From Usnea hakonensis (taxonomy: Eukaryota; Ascomycota; Lecanoromycetes; Lecanorales; Parmeliaceae), in contig BLJB01000283.1 of NCBI GenBank assembly GCA_013423325.1, positions 62,001 to 126,000 on the forward strand: a stretch of 64,000 nucleotides of DNA, in the 5' to 3' direction. Shown here piece after piece: positions 24,054-33,848 of the stretch (position 1 is its first letter; the number at the start of each line of letters is the position of its first letter). The notes beneath the pieces are model-generated. The model had not been told where the DNA came from. It searched no databases and saw nothing but the letters and a program-made list of their open reading frames with translations. Position numbers and translations under genes: made by a program.

Positions 24054-24316
24054 TGTGAACCTTGAGGCAGGGTACTATAGCCGGATTCAGTGATTACAGC
24101 TCAGTTTCAACAACCTGCATCACCAATATACCTTATGAAATCAATTGCGTTTGTTGATGGATGAGGAAGAGCGATATACCGCTGACGACTGGGTACTTGT
24201 ATTGAGAACTTTGTGCCAAGCCTTTCTCAGCCCTACGAGTAAAGTCAAAGAGTAACAACGGCAGGCTGGAGGACTGTCAACTATATCAGACGCACTGAGA
24301 ACACCGATTGAGTGAG
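24054..24316. promoter_or_regulatory. divergent promoter ATP17 / NDUFS4
   Basis: Only 263 bp separate the two divergent ATGs of an ATP synthase gene and a complex I gene. The spacer contains AGCCCTAC near 24231-24238 and an AT-rich stretch next to the ATP17 side. Shared control of two respiratory-chain subunits is inferred from layout only. Confidence 0.5.
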
Positions 24317-25116
24317 ATGTCTCTGCTACGGCCACAGTATGCTAGTCGCATACTTCAAGCTCGAAGAGCAACATATCAGCGGGCTCCGCCTTCTCAAATC
24401 AGATGGGCAAGCAAAACATCCAGCGGCGAGTATCAAGATAGATCCGCACAGCCAGCACCAAAATCCGATGCCTCGACTCCTCCAGCTCCGACACCAGGTG
24501 ACTCGTCAATGATAAGACAACAAGATTCTAGCGAGGCAATGGTGGACCATCGGCCAGATTACCATGCTCCCATCGACCATGGAACTTCGTGAGTCTAAAC
24601 GGCATACCTCAAACAGAGCGACTCTTACCGCCTCTTGTAGACAATTTTCCCCAATACCAAAGCGAGTTATGGATGGTAGCGAAGAGGGAGGAATAACTCC
24701 TGCCGCGGTATTGTCCGGAGCTCCAGTAGACTTGCAAGCACGAACAGTTCGGTAGGCTACTTTCTATGATGGCAACATGCACTAAAGCTAATGTCTATTG
24801 CCACAGAATATACCGGCCGGCTAAGACGGCCACGCAATCTGGAGATTGGCATGGTCATCACTGGCGCATGGATTGGGACATACTGCAGAAGGGACACCGA
24901 TGGGAGAATCCTCTGATGGGATGGCAATCTTCTGCAGACTACTTGCAGGGAACGCATCTGAACTTTGCTTCGAGAGACGATGCCATACACTTTGCTCAGA
25001 AGCAAGGATACGAGTATTTTGTGCAGGAGCCCAATGAGAGAAGGATTATCCCCAAAGCCTATGCGAACAATTTTGTGCATAGCCCAAAGAAGCTCAAGAA
25101 AATACCAACGAAATGA
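24317..25116 (+). CDS. NADH:ubiquinone oxidoreductase subunit NDUFS4 (21 kDa type)
   Basis: NDUFS4 is an accessory subunit of the matrix-arm N module of respiratory complex I. Exons 24317-24588, 24641-24751 and 24807-25116 close in frame to 230 residues. An Arg-rich mitochondrial presequence (MSLLRPQYASRILQARRATYQ) and a Pro/Ala-rich linker are followed by the conserved domain. Its blocks are TVRIYRPAKTATQSG, WRMDWDILQKGHRWENPLMGW, SSADYLQG, FASRDDAIHFAQKQGYEYFV and the C-terminal KAYANNFVHSPKKLK. The start at 24317 is the first ATG in frame. Divergent from ATP17 across 263 bp. Confidence 0.94.
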
Positions 25117-26018
25117 TGATTTTGAGCAATTGAGGGGAGGCAATATGTAAATATGGACTGGGATTAGGAGTAGGAGTGACTCAGTTGATGCTGTCCTTGC
25201 AAGAGCAGCAAGGAGGAATACGTGCTTGGTACTCTGTATTACAGTTTCCCAAGAGAATGAATGACACAAGGGTCATCTTCCACGAAGTGCAACTTCGTCT
25301 GCTCTATTTACTTAAGGAATATTCTTGGCTTTCTTCCTCAAGACTGTAAACAACTTCCTCACCGAGGCAATATCTCCTCACTCCATCATACAGCCAAATA
25401 CTTCCTTGAGTGGCCTCCAAGATCTTCTCAAGTCTTCTGCTACACGGTCTTTGACTTCCGAGGCCAGAGAATTTACAGAATTCATATCTCGGAAGTCTTT
25501 CACGTGGTTCTCACTACAAGGTTGATCAAGCTGTCTCCCTCCCGGCTTCACTCTTCAAGACCTGATCTACCTTTCTTCACAGAAGTGATTCTACTTTTTC
25601 TCCTTTTCTTCATTACACCTCTCTACTCTTATATCAAGATACCTCTGTTGCAGCATTCACGAGTTTCAAAAGTCCTGTGCCACCTAAGAGCATTGACAAG
25701 AGTTATCCGAAGGAAATTTCTAATACTTCTCTCAATCGTCAATGCAGCGACCGTCAAGCTTCTACCGGTGAATACACTCACAATCCCAAGGTCTACGATC
25801 TAGTCATCACAGAACCAAATACAACATCACTCATAAGTTTCCAGGCTCGAGCTCATCACACACGTCTATCATATTGCTCAAGCTTCTCTTCACGTCCCCC
25901 TACAAGTCTGATCTCACCTTCGGCCTCGACCAGGAAGCGGATCTTCAGCCTCATACAAAGTAGGCCACTTTCCAGGCTCAATGTGCTACATTAATCTCAT
26001 AAAATTTGGAAGATTGTT
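25117..26018. other. intergenic, pyrimidine-rich
   Basis: This 900-bp region is C/T-rich on the plus strand between about 25340 and 25660 and otherwise featureless. Such tracts often precede fungal start codons, and the decayed gene at 26019 follows. Short open frames are present, but none has recognisable content. Confidence 0.45.
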
Positions 26019-27130
26019 ATGACTCTTACTTGCTGTCGTGGCGACTATAATCTTCATCCGCACCCAAGAGGAGCGTTAGTAGTCTACGGCCAGACAGCAG
26101 AGGCACGAAGAGTCTCTGACGATCAGGTTCTCAACTTGCTGAGCTTCCCACAGGTAGTTCGCGACAACATATACTCATTCATCTTCATTGAACCTACCTT
26201 CCTTGGGTCCCAGACCTAGACCAGGTTCACGAAGCCAATCTACAAAGACAAGATCGCATGGCGCAACCATGCCATTGCCGACAAGTCTGGACCGACTTGT
26301 TACGAATTTGTATAGTCGGAAACGGGTTTGAGTTCTTCCACATCCGTCCTCTGGTAGAGTTTCTCGAGAAGATTGGCATTCACGGACGTCAGCTGCTTGA
26401 GCACACCAGATGGCATCACCACTAAAGATCACGGCCTTCCATCGTCCTCAGATACTTCAGGTCTTGCAGAGCGAGACTTCTTCAAGCAGCTCTAAGGCAC
26501 AAATTTCAACTTTACAGGAAGACAAGGAAGGCAGACATGGGAACCAAATTGAAGCGGAGAACGAAGCAAGTGTTGAGCCTCGTAGTTCTCATGTCAGAAG
26601 ACAGGGTATGAATTCGAGTAGCAGATCTCGGCTCTTAGATATACCTCCAGAGCTGCAGAGTATGATTGCGGGCAAGCTGGACTTGACACATGGACCAAAG
26701 ATCCGCCCAAGCCGTCGGTTTTCGGAATGACTACAGTTACACTCAGCTTTTGAGACGAAAACACGTGAACACCGCAGGCTCCGGACCTTCGGCTGCTCAG
26801 GCTGCAGAAGCCTCTTACACCCTTCAAATCTTCACAAGGATGACAACAAAGGAACGAAGGAGGTTTTGGTGGAGCGTATCATTGCTGAATGTCAAACCCG
26901 GTTTTCTTTGCAAGCATAATCGAATCGATTTCGGGGCAGCTCAGGGTTTCGGCAGGGCAGTCGACATTGATAAAGAACCTCAGGACTCTAGCGGAAGGCC
27001 AGTCGATGGCAGACTTGGGACAGGTTCTGTGGTCACTCTGACGGAAAACCTCAAGGTGAAAAGGGGAGTTTCTGGGCACTATAACGGCAAGTACACTCTT
27101 GAAATCAGCAGTCCTAGCGATAGCCAATAA
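26019..27130 (+). pseudogene. broken 2EXR/F-box-like gene
   Basis: The reading frame of a fungal 2EXR/F-box-like protein can be followed only by switching frames. Frame 1 begins near 26019 and gives LLSFPQVVRDNIYSFIF, then a TAG at about 26218, then KPIYKDKIAWRNHAIADKS. A frameshift leads to IVGNGFEFFHIRPLVEFLEK and IGIHGRQLLEHTRWHHH, a TAA near 26417, and in the same frame SIVLRYFRSC. A further frame, from about 26800 to the stop at 27130, gives MTTKERRRFWWSVSLLNVK, NRIDFGAAQGFGRAV and LTENLKVKRG. These pieces match, in order, the layout of a family common in filamentous ascomycetes whose N terminus resembles an F-box. A multi-intron gene is possible, but at least two stops fall inside conserved blocks. 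An extra F-box-like LLDIPPELQSMIAGKL near 26636 could be a second, nested remnant. Confidence 0.55.
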
Positions 27131-27909
27131 TTCTTAGAGCGATCATCTTCCAAGCATTCGGAAAACGGAACGTGCCATTGGATGTGAGCATGAAGTGATT
27201 GATGAGAGAGAGGGAGCAGCAACGGAAAATGGCAGGGCAGAAAAGGCAGGAGGAGGCCCCAAGGATCTGAGGGTCAACGAGAGGGACGCTTGGAGACCTC
27301 CTCTAGTGCGCAACTCACCAACACCAATGGGAGACCCGGAAGCGATGATCACGAAATGATAGACAATGATAACGATTATGTTAATCAGAATGGGAAATTT
27401 CGTGAAGCATGGCGTTGTGGCTGCAAATGGGGCTATATTCGAGACTGGAATATCGCTCGAAGACGGGCCAACTGGTGGAGGACGGTGCTGGAAACGTTGA
27501 AACGGGCGATGGAGAAGACGCAGACGTGTTGTCGGGCAATGGAATCCACATTGCGGCTCAAGACAGGGCTGCTGATCGGGTATCGATGGTCCTAAAGAGA
27601 TGAGGCGCAATTGTCAGCTAAGACATTGTCTGTCTACATGTGAATAATAGACACATACACTGCTTCTAAGGGATCGATCGCTGACCACGATTAGCTGGCC
27701 AAGACAAAAGATAAAAGCGCTAGCACATTGAAATTGTGTACATGTTTTACATGCCTTAGCATTAATATTAGGCCCTGTTTTCGGAGACCTTTGGCAATCT
27801 TGGGATGAGCCTTGACCTTAAAGGTCTCTACATGTCCGATCAATCCCCACTCTTGAAAAGCTGCTGCAGGACTCGCAAACTGATACGCAAGATGAAGAGA
27901 ACTGAAATG
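27131..27909. other. intergenic region with weak plus-strand open frames
   Basis: Two overlapping plus-strand open frames (about 27347-27595 and 27409-27603) and one minus-strand frame occur here without recognisable motifs. They could be the extreme tail of the decayed 2EXR-like gene. The last 180 bp before the uridine kinase stop are AT-rich. I cannot support a gene. Confidence 0.4.
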
Positions 27910-29508
27910 TTAGCAACCGAAATATCTCTCCTCGATCCACCTGTCCTGGAAATCCTCCACAATCCTGCAAACCACCAACTTCATGCTTGGAAAAACGCTC
28001 AGCAGGCGGTTCACTCCCATACTACCCGCAAAATACGTGACGAAGACAATCTTGTCTTCGGAGATTCCGTGATCCACCAGCACTTTCACTGCCATGAGTG
28101 CCGCACCTCCACTCGACATTTGTGGATCCAATAGAAGAACGCTGTCGTGAGATGCAATATCAGAGGGCAGTTTCCAGTAATGCAGTTCGGGCTCCCCGGT
28201 CCGATAGTTCGTCTGTATGAGAAGTCGTCCGCTTTTGCAATCAGGGATAACGCGTCGGAGGCCCGTCTCAAAGCAGGATCCGCCACGCGAGATCACGACG
28301 GCGCTGACATTCCCATCCGTCTCCAAGCCTTGGTATTTATAACCCTGAGGTGTTTCTACCTCTTTTGGATGGAAATGCAGGTTATCCATGGCCCTATTCA
28401 ACTATTAGAGCATGCTGCGCTTCCCGTTCGCCACATTTGCTTACTTCTCAATCAAAAGGGTGGACAGCCTATCGAAGTAGAAAATGAAATCCACTTCCGC
28501 GGTCATTGGATTCTGAATTACCGTGTTCATCCCAGTGATTTCCCTGGTCTGCTCCAGAAGCATAACATTCTTTGACAAAGGCTCGTCTTCGACCTGTTTC
28601 CCCAGTCTCTGCAGTTCTTCTTGGTGCTTTCTCGACTTTTGCTTGAGTGTCCGCTTGACATGTCCAACCACGATGTCGATAGCGACACGGTTGTCTAGAC
28701 GGGCGGGAATTATGATATCTACGTGAACAATAAGTCTTCTCACCCTTATGCTTATAATGAATATTTACCATACCAGCGACCTTCCTTTGCGGCTCAACAA
28801 ATTTCTCATAATTCGGCTTTACAAATGACATCCATTGTTTGATGCATCCCTCGATGTCGCGACCACGCTCTCTAACATCGCGGGTAACTTGCTTGGTTCT
28901 AGCATTAGCTTCGAGGGTCCAACCAGAATTACAAGATTGAATCATACTTCTTCGTCCAAGGCATACGTCGGCATCTGCCTCGGCGAATATCCTCACGTCC
29001 AATAGGTCTAGCACGCGCTGATCATATAGCGCAAATATGCCTTCCAATATCAATACATGAGGTGAATAAAGGGACACGGTTTTCTCTTGACGTCGGTGAT
29101 GCTCGAACGAATACACAGGTATCTCTGCTCGACGACTTCAGAGAATAAGTATCTGATAATCAAACACCCAGCCAAAGACTGTCTTACCCGGCCTTGAGAT
29201 CTCTGAGACGTTCGATCAAGATGTCAAAGTCGATTGAGGTTGGAGAATCGAAGTCATACTCGTTCTTTTGTGCCAGATTGTGTTGTTCGGGGTTAAGGAC
29301 CTTGTAGAAAGAGTCCTACAAATGCAATGAGAACCAATCGCTTTTCTTACGACAGAGTTCCATTTACCATAGACAGAATAGCAACCCAAGGTAGATTCAA
29401 CGAATTGACAATGTTGTGGGCCAAAGTAGATTTCCCAGAGCCAGAGCTTCCAGCTATGCCGATTATGCTAGTATTCGCCCAGGGCGGCGAATAGTGTGCT
29501 TTCTCCAT
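27910..29508 (-). CDS. URK1: uridine kinase with C-terminal UPRTase-like domain
   Basis: Uridine/cytidine kinase phosphorylates uridine and cytidine in pyrimidine salvage. Six exons (29508-29368, 29315-29188, 29135-28948, 28887-28774, 28718-28445, 28393-27910) close in frame to 442 residues. The P-loop GSSGSGKST is at about 20-28. DSFYKVLNPEQHNLA, FDSPTSIDFD, AEIPVYSFEHHRR, HVLILEGIFALYD and the lid TRDVRERGRDI are all kinase blocks. The C-terminal half is a uracil-phosphoribosyltransferase-like domain as in UCKL1/Urk1, but its PRPP loop reads LLDPQMSSGGAAL and the uracil-binding end is reduced to RYFGC, so it is probably not catalytic. The intron at 28888-28947 is 60 nt and stop-free, so unspliced RNA stays in frame. 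Open frame continues a few codons upstream of the ATG at 29508 without another ATG; an upstream exon is possible. Confidence 0.88.
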
Positions 29509-29855
29509 CGAGCCGTCAGATGGTAGGTTCACTCGTAGAGACAAGGCATATAAGAACAGAACGCAGGTCCATCATCACATTTTATCTCCACCAGACTCTA
29601 GACTGCCATTCATGAAAGCCAATAACACCATGAGCAAAGAACACAGACCCAAGCTTAAGGCTACCAGACGCTATTCCTTTTCAGGTAGAAAACCTGTCAG
29701 CCCTACCCGAGTTCATGCACAAATATTGGAGCCTCCCAGCGTCCTCGTCAACTTCTTCTCTTCTTCCCAAACCTTTCACCTATGACACTCATACCTGCAT
29801 GGCCGAAACAATAAGCCTCTAGAGGTAGTCTAGAAAGCATCAGAATGTACTGGCT
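29509..29855. promoter_or_regulatory. divergent promoter URK1 / GID8
   Basis: This spacer separates two divergent genes whose exact starts are both slightly uncertain. No repeat or strong motif stands out. Small untranslated or coding first exons of either gene could lie here. Confidence 0.4.
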
Positions 29856-31170
29856 ATGACTGTCGCTCGAAGACACGCTATGGTATCCTTCCCATATCTT
29901 CACCATCCAAGCACCGCGCACTGACTGAACACAAACCCTAAGACTTCTTCCACCACATCCACTGCTACCCCTCCTCGGCATTCTTTCGAACAAGCTATTG
30001 AAGAGGTCAAGCTCTCAAAAACGTACGTGGTTTTGCTTATACGTTATGCATCCCATGAGATGCTCCGCCAATTGGCATAACACTTCTCTACCATGATGTC
30101 TTAAAATCAAGTTGGGAATCTCTCCGATCCACCGTGCGGACAAATTTGTGAACTTGTTCTTCTGAAACAATACTACCAAGCTTATGCCGTTGAAATCTTT
30201 GTCTGGTTGCAACAAGACAGTGTCCGAACCCATGCTGACTTGAGTGTGATCTCGCCAGCGACCTCAATGCAGTCATCATGGAGTACCTGATCAGCGAAGG
30301 CTACCCGGAAGCCGCCCAGAGATTTGCTCTTGAGGCGAACATAGAGCCCGAGCTGGATGTGGAATCAATCCAGGAGCGTGTTGAGATTCGTGAGGCTATT
30401 GCAAAAGGGGACATACAGACTGCGATTGAGAAGATCAATGAGCTCAATCCTCAGGTAAGCCCAGGCTTGTCCTCATCACCTACGTGCTGCGCATCTTAGC
30501 GCGTACAATCTTGCTATGATGAGATATGTTCATGCACCACTCATAGACCTTTCGGGGTGTTGATGAGAAAACAACTCCAAACTACTTCAGTCTTCAGTCT
30601 GAGCACAACTTTGTTACCTAGCCTCTTTCAAGCTGCAGATGTTGGACAACATGCTAAGCACGATACAAGGTCCTTGATCAAGACTCGGCATTACACTTCG
30701 CGTTGCTGCGCCTCCAGCTGATTGAACTCATTCGGAAAGCCACGGCAACCCCAGACGGCGACATCACCCCTGCTCTTACTTTTGCGACTACCCATCTTGC
30801 GCCACGTGCCCCTACAAATCCGGAATTTTTAGAAGACCTAGAGCGCACAATGGCCCTACTCATCTTCCCGCCAGATAACCTTGCGCCTTCTCTGGCAGCC
30901 TTGCTGGATCCAGCTCTACGCCAAGAAGTGGCCCAGCGAGTCAATCAAGCGCTATTGACGAGCCAAGGCGAACGTAGCAAAGCAGCCCTTCATGATCTTG
31001 TCAACTATCGGTCTTGGTCCAACCAGAAGGCTATGCAAGCCAAGAAAGAGTCTCTTCCGGAACACATCGATCTTGGCTTTGATCCTGCACATAACGGCCA
31101 CGAGGGTTCTCAGAACGGGACCTCTGTGGGCCAGGCAGATGCTATGGTGACGGGGTGGGGCCCTTATTAA
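29856..31170 (+). CDS. GID8: GID/CTLH E3 ligase subunit Gid8
   Basis: Gid8 is the LisH-CTLH-CRA scaffold subunit of the GID/CTLH ubiquitin ligase that degrades gluconeogenic enzymes in yeast. Best exons are 29856-29882, 29943-30022, 30259-30454 and 30670-31170, closing in frame to 267 residues (259 if the ATG at 29880 is used). Conserved content is RHSFEQAIEEVKLSKTDLN, the LisH segment VIMEYLISEGYPEAAQRFALEA, the CTLH segment SIQERVEIREAIAKGDIQTAI and LDQDSALHFALLRLQLIELI, then a CRA region (FLEDLERTMALLIFPPDNLAPSLAALL). The first exon is the weakest part: its acceptor is TAAG and the first residues are not conserved. Intron 3 is 215 nt, long for this window. Spacing and order of domains match the family. 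Confidence 0.85.
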
Positions 31171-31585
31171 AAGCGATTGCCGTACTTTGGTCGAGCGAGG
31201 AGTTCCGGGAAGCATGAGGGCTACGTGTGATGAGACTACGACGTCACGCGAATAGGGCATGATGTAGATTAAGGAGAGAAGTTTGGCTCGCAATACAGCT
31301 CTCATACCAACTCAATGGACCAAGTGCAAATATCAGAACGGTAGAATACCAGTCTTGTGTAGTAAAAGAAAATGAAGTGGAAAGAGTCTCGGAGTCAAAA
31401 TATAAAGTAAAGTGCGTCAGCCCTAGAACTTTTCAGTGTCAACTTTAAGAGTCCTCATACCCGGAAGCGTCGCAAAAAAACCCCAACACCTAACCAACAC
31501 GCTTCCATCCACCAAAATTCGAAGCCAAATTCTATCATCGTCAAATTAATTAGGGTATAGTGTAGTCACGCCTTGCGCAACAACG
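31171..31585. other. GID8 3' flank and ESA1 promoter
   Basis: The two neighbouring genes run in the same direction. The region contains AGCCCTAG near 31421-31428 and short A-rich runs; no further gene is visible. Confidence 0.45.
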
Positions 31586-33650
31586 ATGGCCCCGAGAGAG
31601 GCATCGCAAGAGCGCACCAGTACACCAGATACAGTAGAAAAGAGCATCGCGACCATCAATACCTTGAGGTACTTTCTTTATACCCCCACCCCAAAAAAAA
31701 AAAAAAAGATTCCCTTATTCCTTTGGTGTTTACAGATGATCATATTTCTTTTTCTCATATGTTGGTTACTACTTCGGTCGAAGGAAGGGTGGTCGCTGAC
31801 GGTCATGTTATGGATTTTCTAGGATCGGGGTCAAGGCGTTTGTGGAAAAAGTGAGTTGGATTTTTTTCTTTTGGTTTATTGTTGTTGTTATGATGCTGAG
31901 TGCTGTGTTGCTGAATCCAATATATTTGTTTGTTCGAGTACCAATCTTTCATTTTCTAGACTTGTGCGTCCGTGTAGTATAAAGGCCATGTCACTTTCTT
32001 TCAAAAGAAAACATTCAAGCAGCTAACATGCTAACTTGACCCCAAGGACAGCGAGAAAAGAAAAGCGGAAATCTTGTCCATAAAAGAGAGCAAGAAAGGA
32101 GAACCTACATTCTAGTTCGTCGGGTCTGAATTCCTTCTAGTCAAGGCCTCATTTGACCGTCTCTGCATCTAGCGTCCACTACGAAGATTTTAATAAACGT
32201 CTCGATGGCACGTCCATGAACCTCCGTCTATCGTGATTACACTAACAATCTACAAGAGTGGGTGCCAGCGTCTCGCCTCGATCTTTCCCAAGAAGTTGAG
32301 TGGCCGCAACCCGAAGCTCCCACCAAAAAGTCGCAAAAATCAACCGCTCCGGCTCCCAAATCCGCCACCCTCCCCAAAGCCACCGCGGGCCAGAAACGGC
32401 CGCGAGCGTCGACCACAGCAGCGACGAGCCGCAAGAACTCCGAGACCCCGGAACTCAGCACCACCTCGGGCAATGCGTCCAAAGCCGTGCGGCCTTCCCT
32501 CGTGGGAGGCAAGGAGAATCGCCCGGGCAGCGACAACTCCATCTCCGTCATCGCCCCCGAAATCATCGCCGGCACCCCCAAAGGCGAGGACTCGGAGCTC
32601 GACCTCGTCGACATCCAAGATGCCGCCGCCGCCGCCAAAGCGTCCAACCCACAGCACAACGCCCCCTACTCGCGCGAGGAAGAAATCGAAAAGCTCCGGA
32701 CAGGCGGCAGCATGACCCAGAACCAAACCGAGATATCGCGCGTGCGGAACCTCGACCGCATCCAAATGGGCGCCTTCGAAATGGAGCCCTGGTACTTTTC
32801 GCCGTACCCGTCCACCTTCGCCGCCGCCGACACGGTGCACATCTGCGAGTTCTGCCTCAGCTACTTCGCCACCCTGCAGACCTTCACCCGGCACCGGGCC
32901 AAATGCACGCTCCTGCACCCCCCCGGCAACGAAATCTACCGCGACTCCACCGTCTCCTTCTTCGAGATCGACGGGCGGCGGCAGCGCCGCTGGTGCCGCA
33001 ACCTCTGCCTGCTGAGCAAGCTCTTCCTCGACCACAAGACGCTCTACTACGACGTCGACCCCTTCCTCTTCTACTGCATGACCACCCGGGACGCCCACGG
33101 CTGCCACCTCGTCGGCTACTTCAGCAAGGAGAAGGAGTCCGCCGAGGGCTACAACGTCGCCTGCATCCTGACCCTGCCGCAGTACCAGCGCAAGGGCTTC
33201 GGCAAGCTCCTCATCGCCTTCAGCTACGAGCTCTCCAAGCGCGAGGCCAAGCTCGGCTCCCCCGAAAAACCCCTCTCGGACCTCGGCCTCCTCGGCTACC
33301 GCGCCTACTGGGCCGAAACCGTCACCGACATCCTCGTCGAGCACGAAAAGAACACCACCACCAACAACAACAAGGACGGCAAACCCGGCGGCGAGATCTC
33401 GGTCGAGGAAGTCGGCGCCCTAAGCGCCATGACGACGACGGACGTGCTGCACACGCTGCAGAACCTCAACATGCTGCGGTACAGCAAGGGCCAGCACGTC
33501 ATCGTGCTGACGGAGGCGGTGCTCGAGGCGCGGGAGAAGGCGCGGGCCAAGGAGAGGGCCAAGGGGGTCGCGAGGCGGCGGATCGAGCCCGAGCGGTTGA
33601 TGTGGAAACCGCCCGTGTTTACGGCCAGTTCGAGGACGTGGAATTGGTGA
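31586..33650 (+). CDS. ESA1: MYST histone acetyltransferase Esa1 (NuA4 catalytic subunit)
   Basis: Esa1 acetylates H4 and H2A as the catalytic subunit of NuA4. Exons 31586-31668, 31823-31850, 32047-32114, 32173-32207 and 32257-33650 close in frame to 535 residues. The chromo/Tudor-knot (KAFVEK, AEILSIKESKKGE, FYVHYEDFNKRLDEWVPASRL) is built from four small exons. A disordered Pro/Ala linker follows. The MYST zinc finger HICEFCLSYF with downstream H and C lies near 266-298, the catalytic Cys in NVACILTLP near 374, the acetyl-CoA loop QYQRKGFGKLL right after, and the general base Glu in SPEKPLSDLG near 407. The protein ends with the family signature WKPPVFTASSRTWNW. The fourth intron (32208-32256) has a GC donor (GCACGT) with a perfect ACTAAC branch site. 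The last exon is very GC-rich at third positions, unlike its neighbours, producing long shadow frames. Confidence 0.94.
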
Positions 33651-33848
33651 GGGAGGTAGGTTAGGGTTGTTGATGATTGTGTTCTTTTGGGACGGATTGT
33701 TAGTGAGCGAGGGGTTTGGCGTGGGGAGTTGGATATTAATCTGTAGCATGATATGGAAATAAGCTTAGAGACAGAGTTAGATGGTCTCTTCGATGCTATC
33801 TATGTATTCTATTTACTTACAAGACATCTCCTCCGCATCTGAAATCTC

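Noticed and set aside
32300..33664. Long second forward frame and a long antisense frame across ESA1
   Set aside because: Both are shadows of a GC-biased coding exon; their translations are Arg/Pro-rich or Gly/Val-rich without conserved motifs.
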